Shown here piece after piece: positions 26,935 through 35,317 of a DNA stretch of 64,000 nt. The stretch comes from G965227875 sp965227875 (GTDB lineage Bacteria; Pseudomonadota; Alphaproteobacteria; Rhizobiales; JAJFHC01): positions 1,798,001-1,862,000 of the forward strand of contig OZ245783.1 of assembly GCA_965227875.1 (NCBI GenBank). Reading direction: 5' to 3'. Position 1 is the first letter of the stretch. Every line of letters starts with the position of its first letter. A program made the translations under genes and the position numbers. Below the pieces are notes generated by a model. That model saw nothing but the letters and a program-made list of their open reading frames with translations, was not told where the DNA came from and made no database searches.

Positions 26935-28773
26935 TCAGTACACCCGGGCCTTGGGCTCGATATACTGCACGTCGTTGGTCAGCGTGTAGGTATGCACCGG
27001 CCGGTAGTCCAGCCGGACGGACTTTTTCGCCTCGTCGGCAAAGGCCAGCGTGTGTTTCATCCAGTTCTCGTCGTCGCGGTCGGGATAATCCTCGCGGGCA
27101 TGTCCGCCGCGGCTCTCCTTGCGGTTCACCGCGCCTTCCATGGTCACGACGGCCTGGGAAATGAGGTTGTCGTATTCCAGTGTCTCGATGAGGTCGGAGT
27201 TCCAGATCAGCGATTGGTCGGTGACGCGAATGTCGTCGGCCTTCCAGATCTCGTTGATCTGCTGCTGGCCTTCTTCCAGGACCTCCCCGGTCCGGAACAC
27301 CGCGCAGTTGCTCTGCATCACGCGCTGCATGCGCAGGCGCAGGTCCGCCGTCGGCGTTCCGCCGGACGCATGGCGGAAACGGTCGAGGCGTGCGACCGCC
27401 TGTTCCCCGGCGTCCGACAGGAGGTCGGCATGGCCCTGGCCGGCCTCCACCGTCTCGGCGGCCCGCAGGCCGGCCGCGCGGCCGAAGACCACGAGGTCGA
27501 TGAGCGAGTTGGAGCCGAGCCGGTTGGCGCCGTGCACCGAGACGCAGGCCGCCTCGCCGATCGCCATCAGCCCCGGCACCACCGCGTCCGGATCGCCGTT
27601 CTTCGGACACATGACCTCGCCGTGATAGTTGGTCGGGATGCCGCCCATGTTGTAGTGCACCGTCGGCAGCACCGGGATCGGTTCCTTGGTGACGTCGACG
27701 CCGGCGAAGATCCGCGCCGATTCCGAAATGCCGGGAAGGCGTTCGGCCAAGACGTCGGGATCGAGATGGTCGAGATGGAGGTGGATATGGTCGCCTTCGC
27801 CGCCGACCCCGCGCCCCTCGCGGATTTCCATCGTCATCGAGCGGCTCACCACGTCGCGCGAGGCGAGGTCCTTGGCCGACGGCGCGTAGCGCTCCATGAA
27901 ACGCTCGCCCTCGGAATTGACGAGGTAGCCGCCCTCGCCGCGCGCGCCCTCGGTGATCAGGCAGCCCGCGCCGTAGATGCCGGTCGGGTGGAACTGGACG
28001 AATTCCATGTCCTGCAGCGGCAGGCCGGCGCGCAGCACCATGGCGTTGCCGTCGCCGGTGCAGGTGTGCGCCGACGTGCACGAGAAATAGGTCCGGCCGT
28101 AGCCCCCCGTCGCCAGGATCGTCTTGTGCGCCCGGAACCGGTGCAGCGTGCCGTCCTCGAGGCAGAGCGCCACCACGCCGCGGCAGGCCCCGTCCTCCAT
28201 GATCAGGTCGATGGCGAAATACTCGATGAAGAATTCCGCCGTATGGCGCAGCGACTGTCCGTAGAGCGTATGCAGGATCGCGTGGCCCGTGCGGTCGGCC
28301 GCGGCGCACGTGCGCTGGGCGGTGCCCTCGCCGTAGTTCGTCGTCATGCCGCCGAAGGGCCGCTGATAGATCTTGCCTTCCTCGGTGCGGCTGAACGGCA
28401 CGCCGAAATGCTCGAGTTCGTAGACCGCCGCCGGCGCTTCGCGGCACAGGTACTCGATCGCATCCTGGTCGCCCAGCCAGTCGGATCCCTTGACGGTGTC
28501 GTACATGTGCCAGCGCCAGTCGTCCGCGCCCATGTTGCCGAGCGCCGCCGAGATTCCCCCCTGGGCGGCGACCGTGTGGCTTCGCGTCGGGAAGACCTTG
28601 GAAATGCAGGCCGTGCGCAGGCCCGCCTGCGAGCAGCCGAGCGTGGCGCGCAGGCCGGCGCCGCCGGCCCCCACCACGATGACGTCATAGGTGTGATCCG
28701 TGAACGGGTAGGCGCGTCCGCCGATCTCGAAGGACGAGGGCCGTCCCGCTCCGTTTGCTTTGGCGTTGGCCAT
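26935..28773 (-). CDS. sdhA: Succinate dehydrogenase flavoprotein subunit
   Basis: A 612-residue subunit that oxidises succinate to fumarate. It has the FAD-binding motif VVGAGGAGLRATLG near the N-terminus, covalent-FAD histidine in SHTVAAQGG, and capping-domain and C-terminal Arg-rich active-site segments (for example HGANRLGSNSL). The start MANAKANG follows the sdhD stop by 8 bp. A longer in-frame extension would run antisense-like through sdhD and is rejected. Confidence 0.97.
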   Translation of the reverse strand: MANAKANGAGRPSSFEIGGRAYPFTDHTYDVIVVGAGGAGLRATLGCSQAGLRTACISKVFPTRSHTVAAQGGISAALGNMGADDWRWHMYDTVKGSDWLGDQDAIEYLCREAPAAVYELEHFGVPFSRTEEGKIYQRPFGGMTTNYGEGTAQRTCAAADRTGHAILHTLYGQSLRHTAEFFIEYFAIDLIMEDGACRGVVALCLEDGTLHRFRAHKTILATGGYGRTYFSCTSAHTCTGDGNAMVLRAGLPLQDMEFVQFHPTGIYGAGCLITEGARGEGGYLVNSEGERFMERYAPSAKDLASRDVVSRSMTMEIREGRGVGGEGDHIHLHLDHLDPDVLAERLPGISESARIFAGVDVTKEPIPVLPTVHYNMGGIPTNYHGEVMCPKNGDPDAVVPGLMAIGEAACVSVHGANRLGSNSLIDLVVFGRAAGLRAAETVEAGQGHADLLSDAGEQAVARLDRFRHASGGTPTADLRLRMQRVMQSNCAVFRTGEVLEEGQQQINEIWKADDIRVTDQSLIWNSDLIETLEYDNLISQAVVTMEGAVNRKESRGGHAREDYPDRDDENWMKHTLAFADEAKKSVRLDYRPVHTYTLTNDVQYIEPKARVY

Positions 28774-28781
28774 GACCGCGA

Positions 28782-29162
28782 TCAGCCTCCCAGGCCCAGT
28801 TTGAGTATCGCGAAACCGCAGGCGAGCGCGATCGCGACGGAAAAGAAGGTCGACGCCATGAGGCACAGGATTTTCGCACCTTCCCCATGGACGTAATCCT
28901 CGATGATCACCTGCATGCCGAGGCGCATGTGCCACACGCCGCTGCCGATCAGCAGCAGCATGGCGATGGCGACCAGCGGATGGCCGAGATAGGCGACGAC
29001 GGCGGCATGGTCGTCACCCGCCATGACCACGAGCGAGACGAGGAAGAACAGCACCAGCGGAACATTGGCCACCGCCGTAACCCGCTGAAACCAGAAATGA
29101 TCCGATCCGGACTTGGCGGAGCCGAGGCCGCGAACCTTGCTCAGGGGCGTACGCATGCTCAT
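28782..29162 (-). CDS. sdhD: Succinate dehydrogenase membrane anchor SdhD
   Basis: A 126-residue three-helix anchor of complex II that, with SdhC, binds heme b and quinone. Helices lie at about 32-50, 62-80 and 98-120. The segment WHMRLGMQVIIEDYVHGE is the conserved SdhD loop. It is separated from sdhC by 3 bp, as expected for subunits made in equal amounts. Confidence 0.93.
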   Translation of the reverse strand: MSMRTPLSKVRGLGSAKSGSDHFWFQRVTAVANVPLVLFFLVSLVVMAGDDHAAVVAYLGHPLVAIAMLLLIGSGVWHMRLGMQVIIEDYVHGEGAKILCLMASTFFSVAIALACGFAILKLGLGG

Positions 29163-29165
29163 GGG

Positions 29166-29570
29166 TCAGCCTCCCATCATCATATAGCCGACGACCCAGA
29201 CGAGTATCGTCAGGACGATGGAGCCCCCGAGCGTCAGCCGGGCGAACAGTTCGACGGTCGGCAGCTCGAAGCCCCGGCCCGTGTCCCAGACCAGGTGGCG
29301 CAGCCCGCCGAGCATGTGATGGATGAGCGCCCAGGTGTAGCCCAGCAGGATGAGCTGGCCGATGATCGACCCCATGAACCACTGCACCGTCGCGAACGCC
29401 TCCGGCCCGCTCGCCGCGGCGAGCAGCCACCAGGCGAGGAGCGCCGTGCCGAAGAAGAGCGCCGCGCCCGTGATGCGATGGACGATGGACATCATCATCG
29501 TCAGCATGAGCCGGTAGACCTGCAGATGCGGGGATAGCGGCCGGTTGTCCGCGGCCTTCATGTCCGTCAT
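29166..29570 (-). CDS. sdhC: Succinate dehydrogenase cytochrome b556 subunit SdhC
   Basis: A 134-residue three-helix anchor. The signature RPLSPHLQVYRLMLT, then SIVHRITGAALF, and the heme-ligand region HHMLGGLRHLVWD are all present. I place the start at MTDMKAADNRP. An upstream in-frame ATG would add 45 residues without family similarity. As the first gene of sdhCDAB, its promoter should be in 29571-29676, an AT-richer gap. Confidence 0.93.
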   Translation of the reverse strand: MTDMKAADNRPLSPHLQVYRLMLTMMMSIVHRITGAALFFGTALLAWWLLAAASGPEAFATVQWFMGSIIGQLILLGYTWALIHHMLGGLRHLVWDTGRGFELPTVELFARLTLGGSIVLTILVWVVGYMMMGG

Positions 29571-29676
29571 CGGGTTGCCTCGTACACTGTGAATATCGGA
29601 GCCGTTGTTCCTGTCAGCATTTCTATCCGCTCGGACAGGCCATGGCAAACCGGCCACGGACGCTGTCGCCCAATGG

Positions 29677-30732
29677 CTATCTGGGTAGAAGCGCCCAATA
29701 GTCAAATTCGAGAATCACGCCCTCGTCGAAGCCCTCGCCGGCCCGCCCCGGGAAGGATCCGCAGGGCACGTCCGTGGTTGCCGTCGTGACGATCCGCAGT
29801 GCGCCGACATCGTCGCGGCCCGGCACGTCCGCCTTGTCCCTGATCCGCGACCACGCGTGAACCGTGCCGCCCGCGAACAGGGGCGCGACATGCCGTCCGC
29901 CGTTGATTGCGGCGATATGAAGCGCATTGCCCAGGCCGTTGAAGGATAGCGCCCGCGCCAGGCTGATCACGTGTCCGCCGTAGATCAGCCTGCGGCCGAA
30001 GCGGCCCTGGCCTTCGGTGAACTGGTTGAAATGAACCTTCGCGGTGTTCTGGTAGAGCCTGGTCGCAAGCATGTGCTCGGCTTCCTCGACCGTCATCCCG
30101 TCCACATGGTCGATCCGCTCGCCGACCTGGTAGTCCGACCAGCGATGAGGACTGCCCGAGAGGTCCGTGTCGTAGTCCTGCGTCCGGAGGACCGGCAGGG
30201 ACTCGCCGAGCCGCGCCGGATCGACCGCGTCCGGCAGGTCGGGCACCACCGGTTCGGGCGCGTGCTCGGCCTCGTCGCGCTTGCGCACCATGACCCAGCG
30301 GACATAGTCGAGCACCGCCTGCCCGTCCTGGTTGTGCCCGGTCGAGCGCACGTAGACCACGCCGGTCTTGCCGCTGGAATTCTCCTTGAGGCCAATGACC
30401 TCCGAGCGCGCCGAAAGCGTGTCGCCCGGGAAGACAGGGTGCAGGAACCGGCCGTCGGCATATCCCAGGTTGGCCACCGCGTTGAGCGAGATGTCGGGAA
30501 CCGTCTTGCCGAACACCACGTGGAAGACCAGCAGGTCGTCCACCGGCGCCTGCGGCAGACCGAGGTCCTGCGCAAAGGCGTCGGACGATTGCAGGGCGAA
30601 CCGCGAACCGTAGAGCGCGGTGTAGAGCGCGACGTCGCCCTCCGTCAGGGTGCGCGGCGTCGCGTGGACGATCTGCTGGCCGAGGACGAAATCCTCGAAG
30701 TAGTTTCCGGCGCTGGTCTTGCCCCCGCTCAC
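29677..30732 (-). CDS. mch: MaoC-family hydratase, probable mesaconyl-CoA hydratase
   Basis: A 351-residue double hot-dog protein of the MaoC dehydratase family. The N-terminal half includes FEDFVLGQQIVHATPRTLTE and HPVFPGDTLSARSEV, and the C-terminal half includes YGGHVISLARALS and INGGRHVAPLFAGGTVHAW. Length and architecture fit mesaconyl-CoA (C1) hydratase of the ethylmalonyl-CoA pathway, which makes beta-methylmalyl-CoA. It overlaps the CoA-ester lyase by 4 bp, and that lyase would cleave its product. The exact substrate is inferred from family and neighbour. Confidence 0.7.
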   Translation of the reverse strand: MSGGKTSAGNYFEDFVLGQQIVHATPRTLTEGDVALYTALYGSRFALQSSDAFAQDLGLPQAPVDDLLVFHVVFGKTVPDISLNAVANLGYADGRFLHPVFPGDTLSARSEVIGLKENSSGKTGVVYVRSTGHNQDGQAVLDYVRWVMVRKRDEAEHAPEPVVPDLPDAVDPARLGESLPVLRTQDYDTDLSGSPHRWSDYQVGERIDHVDGMTVEEAEHMLATRLYQNTAKVHFNQFTEGQGRFGRRLIYGGHVISLARALSFNGLGNALHIAAINGGRHVAPLFAGGTVHAWSRIRDKADVPGRDDVGALRIVTTATTDVPCGSFPGRAGEGFDEGVILEFDYWALLPR

Positions 30733-31613
30733 CGGCCCGCCTCTTCCGCCGCCGCGATCATCTCCGCCATGGCGACCGTCCGCCGCGCGATGTCCGCATG
30801 CAGGCGTTCCACCATCCGCCCGTCGACCTGGACGACGCCCTTGTCGGCGTTCTCCGGCAGGTCGAAGACGGCGACGATTTCACGCGCCCTCGCGAGTTCG
30901 TCCTCGTCCGGCCCGAAGGCCCCGTTGCACGGTCCGATCTGGCCCGGATGGATGAGCGTCTTGCCGTCGAAACCCAGTTCCCGGCCCGCGGCGCACTCCT
31001 CAGCAAACCCCTCCGCGTCGCGAAAGTCGTTGTAGACGCCGTCGAGGATCGCGATGCCATGGGCGCGCGCGGCGAGCACGCAGGTCGCCAGCATGCCGAG
31101 GAAGGGCCGCCGTCCCGGCTTGAGCAGCGCGCCGGTGTCCTTTGCGATGTCGTTGGTTCCCATGACGAAGGCGCAGAGCCGCGTACGGCCCGCCGCGTCC
31201 GCAATCCGTTCGGCATTGAGGATGGCAAGCGGCGTTTCCATCATCGCCCACAGGCCGACATCGTCGGCGCCGCCGGCCCGGTCCATGCGTTGGGAGACGC
31301 CCTCGACGTCCTGGGAGCCGTTGACCTTCGGGATCAGGACCGCGTCGGGCCCGGCGGCGCAGGCCGCCTCGAAATCCGCCTCGCCCCATTCGGTGTCGAA
31401 ACCGTTGATCCGGATCACAACCTCCCGGTGGCCATAGCCGCCCTCGGCGACCGCGGCACAGACCTGTTCGCGGGCCAGGCCCTTCGCATCCGGCGCGACG
31501 GCATCCTCGAGGTCGAGGATCAGGCCGTCGGCGGGCAGGCTTCGCGCCTTTTCGAGCGCCCGCGCATTCGACCCCGGCATGTAAAGGACACTGCGGCGTG
31601 GACGAACGGACAT
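30729..31613 (-). CDS. HpcH/HpaI-family CoA-ester lyase (malyl-CoA lyase type)
   Basis: A 294-residue TIM-barrel of the citrate lyase beta / malyl-CoA lyase family. RRSVLYMPGSN at the start, LILDLEDAV (metal-binding Glu-Asp), PKVNGSQDVEG and GKTLIHPGQI are typical. In the ethylmalonyl-CoA pathway such enzymes split beta-methylmalyl-CoA to glyoxylate and propionyl-CoA, or condense acetyl-CoA and glyoxylate. A malyl-CoA thioesterase of the same family (Mcl2 type) is the alternative. It is translationally coupled to the MaoC gene. Confidence 0.8.
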   Translation of the reverse strand: MSVRPRRSVLYMPGSNARALEKARSLPADGLILDLEDAVAPDAKGLAREQVCAAVAEGGYGHREVVIRINGFDTEWGEADFEAACAAGPDAVLIPKVNGSQDVEGVSQRMDRAGGADDVGLWAMMETPLAILNAERIADAAGRTRLCAFVMGTNDIAKDTGALLKPGRRPFLGMLATCVLAARAHGIAILDGVYNDFRDAEGFAEECAAGRELGFDGKTLIHPGQIGPCNGAFGPDEDELARAREIVAVFDLPENADKGVVQVDGRMVERLHADIARRTVAMAEMIAAAEEAGR

Positions 31614-31759
31614 GAGACTGCGTTTCTCCCTCGGGTCTGCTAACGTGGATGCTGGTCGCGCACGAATGTGACTGAAGTTTCATAGTGTATTGCAATGCAC
31701 AATTCCATAAGACTTTTGCAGTGTCCGGCCCCCGCGGCCGGTTCCCGGGTGCCTTCCGC

Positions 31760-33298
31760 ATGACCACCGTCCTCTCGATGTCCTCCCAGGTCGTTCGCGG
31801 ACATGTGGGCAATTCCGCCGCCGTGTATGCGCTGCAGTGCCAGGGTTTCGAGGTCTGGCCTGTGCCCACCATCGTATTGTCCAATCACCCCGGCCATGGC
31901 ACGGCGGCGGGGACCCGCATGCCCGCGGATACGATCGCCAATATGCTGGAGACGCTCGGCGCCCTGGACCGGATGCGTGAGATCGACGCGGTTCTCACCG
32001 GCTATTTCGCGGATGCCGATCAGGTCGCCATCGCCGCGGAGGCGATCGCAGGCCTCAGGTCGGAGCGCCCGGACATCGTCTATCTCTGCGACCCCGTCCT
32101 CGGCGACACCGGCAAGGGTCTTTACGTCGACCCGGCTGTGGCCGCCGCGGTGCGCGACCGGCTGGTGCCCCTCGCCGACATCGTCACCCCGAACCTCTTC
32201 GAGTTGGGGTTCCTCGCCGGCCGGCCGGTCGAACGCCGCGACGAGGCGGTTTTCGCCGCCCGGCGCCTCGATCCCGCCACGGTGGTGGTCACCTCCGCCC
32301 CTTCGGCGCCCGGTACCGTCGCTACGCTGCTCGTGGCCGCCGACGAGGTCTGCGAACATGACAGCACGCGCCTCGAGAACGTCCCCAACGGGACCGGCGA
32401 CCTCATGGCCGCGCTCGTCCTCGCCGCCAGCCTGCGCGGCCTGGGCCATACGGCACTTCTGGCGGCAGCCGGCCGGGCTCTCGATCATGTCGTCGGGGCA
32501 TCGGTGGCGGCCGGTTCGGACGAATTGCGTCTCATCGGCGAAAGCGATGCGCTCCGCATCGCCCCGGGCCGTGAATTCGTTGCAGGGGTCGACGGCTGCC
32601 CTGGCGGCTGGCTCGCCGTGATCGCCGAGGCCGGCCGGTTCGCGACCGCCCGCGTCGAGCTCCTCGAGCGCTTCGAGGACGTGCTCGACCTGCCCGAAGC
32701 CCCCCGCACGATCGCCGTGGACATTCCCATCGGCCTGGCGGATGTGACTGGACCAGGCGGGCGTCGGTGTGACGCGGAAACCCGAAAGCGTCTCGGACCT
32801 CGCCAGAGCAGCGTGTTTTCGATCCCGGCCCGTGCTGCGGTGTTTGCAGAAACTTACGACGAAGCGCGTCGACAGGCGCTTGCCAACTCCAACCCGCCGC
32901 GTTCGGTCGCCAGGCAGGCTTTCGCGATCTTCCCGAAGATCCGCGAAATGGACCTGTTCATGACGCCCGCCCTTCAGAACCGCATTTTCGAATGCCACCC
33001 CGAGCTTTCGTTTCGGGAACTCAACGGGGGCGCTCCCATGTCTTTGCCCAAACACGTCAAGAGCGCCGCCTCGCGCCCGGGCCTCGACCAGCGGTGTGAA
33101 CTTCTGGAACGGGTTGGCTTCGACCCCGGTCTTCTGCGCCATAATCCCTGGCCGCGAAAGCTGGTCGGGCCCGACGACGTGGTCGATGCCTGCGTGCTGG
33201 CCTGGAGTGCGGCGCGGATCCATGCCGGACGCCATATCCGCCTCCCCGCCGACCCCCCGGTCGACGCCAGGGGCCTCCGGATGGAAATCAACGCCTGA
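31760..33298 (+). CDS. pdxY: Fusion: pyridoxal kinase (PdxY-like) plus DUF429
   Basis: A single 512-residue frame with two complete domains. Residues 1-273 are a ribokinase-fold pyridoxal kinase: MTTVLSMSSQVVRGHVGNSA, SNHPGHGT, DPVLGD, and catalytic GTGD in PNGTGDLMAAL. It would make pyridoxal phosphate by salvage. From V274 a DUF429 domain follows (VAGVDGCPGGWLAV, VDIPIGL, SSVFSIPAR, ECHPELSF), usually a free-standing protein of unknown function with a predicted RNase-H-like nuclease fold. The junction has almost no linker, and no stop or frameshift is visible. Stand-alone DUF429 proteins begin almost exactly where this domain begins. A link between B6 salvage and DUF429 is suggested but untested. 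Confidence 0.85.
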   Translation: MTTVLSMSSQVVRGHVGNSAAVYALQCQGFEVWPVPTIVLSNHPGHGTAAGTRMPADTIANMLETLGALDRMREIDAVLTGYFADADQVAIAAEAIAGLRSERPDIVYLCDPVLGDTGKGLYVDPAVAAAVRDRLVPLADIVTPNLFELGFLAGRPVERRDEAVFAARRLDPATVVVTSAPSAPGTVATLLVAADEVCEHDSTRLENVPNGTGDLMAALVLAASLRGLGHTALLAAAGRALDHVVGASVAAGSDELRLIGESDALRIAPGREFVAGVDGCPGGWLAVIAEAGRFATARVELLERFEDVLDLPEAPRTIAVDIPIGLADVTGPGGRRCDAETRKRLGPRQSSVFSIPARAAVFAETYDEARRQALANSNPPRSVARQAFAIFPKIREMDLFMTPALQNRIFECHPELSFRELNGGAPMSLPKHVKSAASRPGLDQRCELLERVGFDPGLLRHNPWPRKLVGPDDVVDACVLAWSAARIHAGRHIRLPADPPVDARGLRMEINA

Positions 33299-33433
33299 AC
33301 CCGGAGGCGCTATCCGGGCCGCCTGTCCACAAGCCCTGCCGCCGGCAGTCATCCGATTGTCAAACGGCGGCGCAAGAGTCGGGTTCCGCTTGCGGACGGC
33401 TTGCCCGCAACCCGCAGTTCACATGGTTGGAAC

Positions 33434-34573
33434 ATGGCGCGATCCGACATTTCCGGAAAGACGGTCTGGGTGTTGCTCGGTCATCGGCTGGGCGACAACA
33501 GGCAGGCGCTCGCCATCGCCGACGGCCTCGGGGCGGCATGCGAGACACGGCGCATGCACTACACGCGCGGCTGCGTCGTCCCCAACCTCCTGCTCCGGTC
33601 GAGCCTCGTTTCCCTCGACAGGGCGGCCTCCGACAGTCTTGCACCGCCCTGGCCCGATCTCGTGATCAGCACCGGGCGGCGTCACGTGCCGGTGGCGAGG
33701 TGGATCCGGCGCCGGTCCGGCGGCCGGACGAGGATCGTCCAGGTGGGCCGTCCCCGGGCGCCGCTTTCCTGGTTCGATCTCGTGATCACCACGCCCCAGT
33801 ACGGCCTGCCGCGCGAACCCAACGTTCTCGAGCTTCCGCTGCCCGTCGTCCCGCCGCTTGCCGCAGCCCCCGACGAAGCGCACTGGGCCTCGGCCTTCGC
33901 GTCCTTTCCGCGTCCGCATGTCGGCGTGCTGGTGGGCGGCGCGGCCTTTCCCTACCGCTTCGACGAGACGGACGCCTCGAGGCTGATGGCCGGGGCCACC
34001 GCCGAGATCCGTCCGCTCGGCGGTTCCCTCCTCGTCGCGACTTCGCCGCGAACCCCGAAACCCGTGTGTCACCGGATCGCCCGCGAGGCCGGTCCCGGCG
34101 ACCATGTGCATGTCTGGAGCCCGCGGTCGCCCAACCCCTATCCGGCCATCCTCGCGACAGCCGACCGGTTCATCGTCACCTCGGAGAGCGTCTCCATGAT
34201 CGCGGATGCCGTGTCCACGGGACGCCCGGTGCAGCTTTTCCGCCAGAAGCGCCATCCCGCCCTGCCGCGCTGGAACCCGGACCATCCTCTCGTCCGGAGC
34301 CTTGTCCGGCACGGACTGGTGACACCGCCACGTCACGTGGGCACCGTTCATCACAGACTGGTGGACATGGGCCTGGTCGGTTGGCTGGGAGACCGGCCGC
34401 CGGCGCGCAGCCATGCCGAAACGGCACGAGAAACCGCCGTCACCGCTGTTCGCGCGCTCCTCGAAACCGGGAAGCTACCCGAAAGCCCGGCCCGTCCCGC
34501 CGCCGCCCTCGAATGCGGCCACCCCGGAGAACACCCGCGGCTGGACCCATCGCCGGAAACCACCGCCGCCTGA
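33434..34573 (+). CDS. ELM1-family (DUF1022) protein
   Basis: A 379-residue protein of the mitochondrial fission ELM1 family, bacterial members of which look like GT-B glycosyltransferases and are of unknown role. The motif VWVLLGHRLGDNRQALAIAD at the start, DLVISTGRRHVPVARWIRR, and VTSESVSMIADAVSTGRPV near the nucleotide-sugar site are typical. The ATG before ARSDISG is chosen. A longer version adds 11 residues. The C-terminal 60 residues are Pro/Ala-rich and probably disordered. Repeat cluster B follows. Confidence 0.8.
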   Translation: MARSDISGKTVWVLLGHRLGDNRQALAIADGLGAACETRRMHYTRGCVVPNLLLRSSLVSLDRAASDSLAPPWPDLVISTGRRHVPVARWIRRRSGGRTRIVQVGRPRAPLSWFDLVITTPQYGLPREPNVLELPLPVVPPLAAAPDEAHWASAFASFPRPHVGVLVGGAAFPYRFDETDASRLMAGATAEIRPLGGSLLVATSPRTPKPVCHRIAREAGPGDHVHVWSPRSPNPYPAILATADRFIVTSESVSMIADAVSTGRPVQLFRQKRHPALPRWNPDHPLVRSLVRHGLVTPPRHVGTVHHRLVDMGLVGWLGDRPPARSHAETARETAVTAVRALLETGKLPESPARPAAALECGHPGEHPRLDPSPETTAA

Positions 34574-34639
34574 AAACGAACCGGCGATACGAAACTCCCG
34601 GCCCGCACTTGGCGTTGCCCGGCGAAAGCACCTGACGGT

Positions 34640-35200
34640 CCCGGCTCACAGCCTGTGCTGCAGCACCACATCTCACGAACTGCAGAAATCGCCGCGAACT
34701 GCAGAAAATCCCCCGAATTGCCGGCGAAAGCCGGTATCCAGAACTGTCGGAAACCATGGATCCTGACTTTCGTCAGGAATTCGCAGTGGTCAGGGGTTCA
34801 CGGTCGTCAGGAGTTCGCAATCCCATGCGTGACCCGTGGCGAGTGCGATCTCGACCCAATCCCAACAAATCCCCCGAACTGCCGGCGAAAGCCGGCATCC
34901 AGAACTGTCGGAGGCCATGGATCCTGACTTTCGTCAGGAATGCGCAGTGGTCAGGGGTTCACAGCCATCAGGATCTCGTAAAGGTCAGGAGTTCGCAATC
35001 GAACGCGTGACCTGTGGCACATGCGATCACGGTGCGATCCCAACAGAACTCCCGAATTGCCGGCGAAAGCCGGCATCCAGAAGCGTTGGTGACCGTGGAT
35101 CCTGACTTTCGTCAGGAATGCGCGGTGGTCAGGCGTTCACGGTCGTCAGGAGTTCGCAATCGAACGCATGACCCGCGGCAGGTACAATCCCGGCGCGGGG
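34640..35200. repeat. Repeat cluster B: three units of a two-hairpin element
   Basis: Between the convergent ELM1 and asd genes. Each unit has CCGGC-GAAA-GCCGG (34721, 34882, 35060) followed exactly 40 nt later by TCCTGAC-TTTC-GTCAGGA (34761, 34922, 35100), then a stretch around CAGTGGTCAG and GTCAGGAGTTCGCAAT. Unit spacing is 161 and 178 bp. The constant 40-nt spacing shows the two hairpins move as one element. Nothing in it looks like a gene. Confidence 0.9.
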
Positions 35201-35227
35201 GCCGGGATGGCGACGGGGTTGTTGCGC

Positions 35228-35271
35228 AAAAAAACCGGAATCCCGGGCGCGGTGCGGCACGTCAGTGCCGC
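35228..35271 (-). terminator. Probable terminator downstream of asd
   Basis: Reading the minus strand after asd: a perfect stem GCGGCAC-TGAC-GTGCCGC, then CCGG-GATT-CCGG, then seven T residues (A-run 35228-35234 on the plus strand). The short final stem plus T7 is a plausible intrinsic terminator for asd. Confidence 0.5.
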
Positions 35272-35299
35272 TCCGCAGACCCGGGGCCGGCACGCGGTC

Positions 35300-35317
35300 A
35301 GACGGCTCAGGCCGCCT
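35300..35317 (-). terminator. Stop-codon-centred hairpin at the end of asd
   Basis: The mRNA strand reads AGGCGGC-CTGA-GCCGTCT, a 7-bp stem with one G-U pair and the asd stop codon in the loop. It has the same design as the sdhB hairpin. Its function is inferred only. Confidence 0.3.

Noticed and set aside
26494..28896. 800-residue plus-strand frame opposite sdhA and sdhB, and a similar 699-residue frame opposite priA (3707-5806)
   Set aside because: Same GC-driven shadow effect. The minus-strand genes are unmistakable and fill the region.
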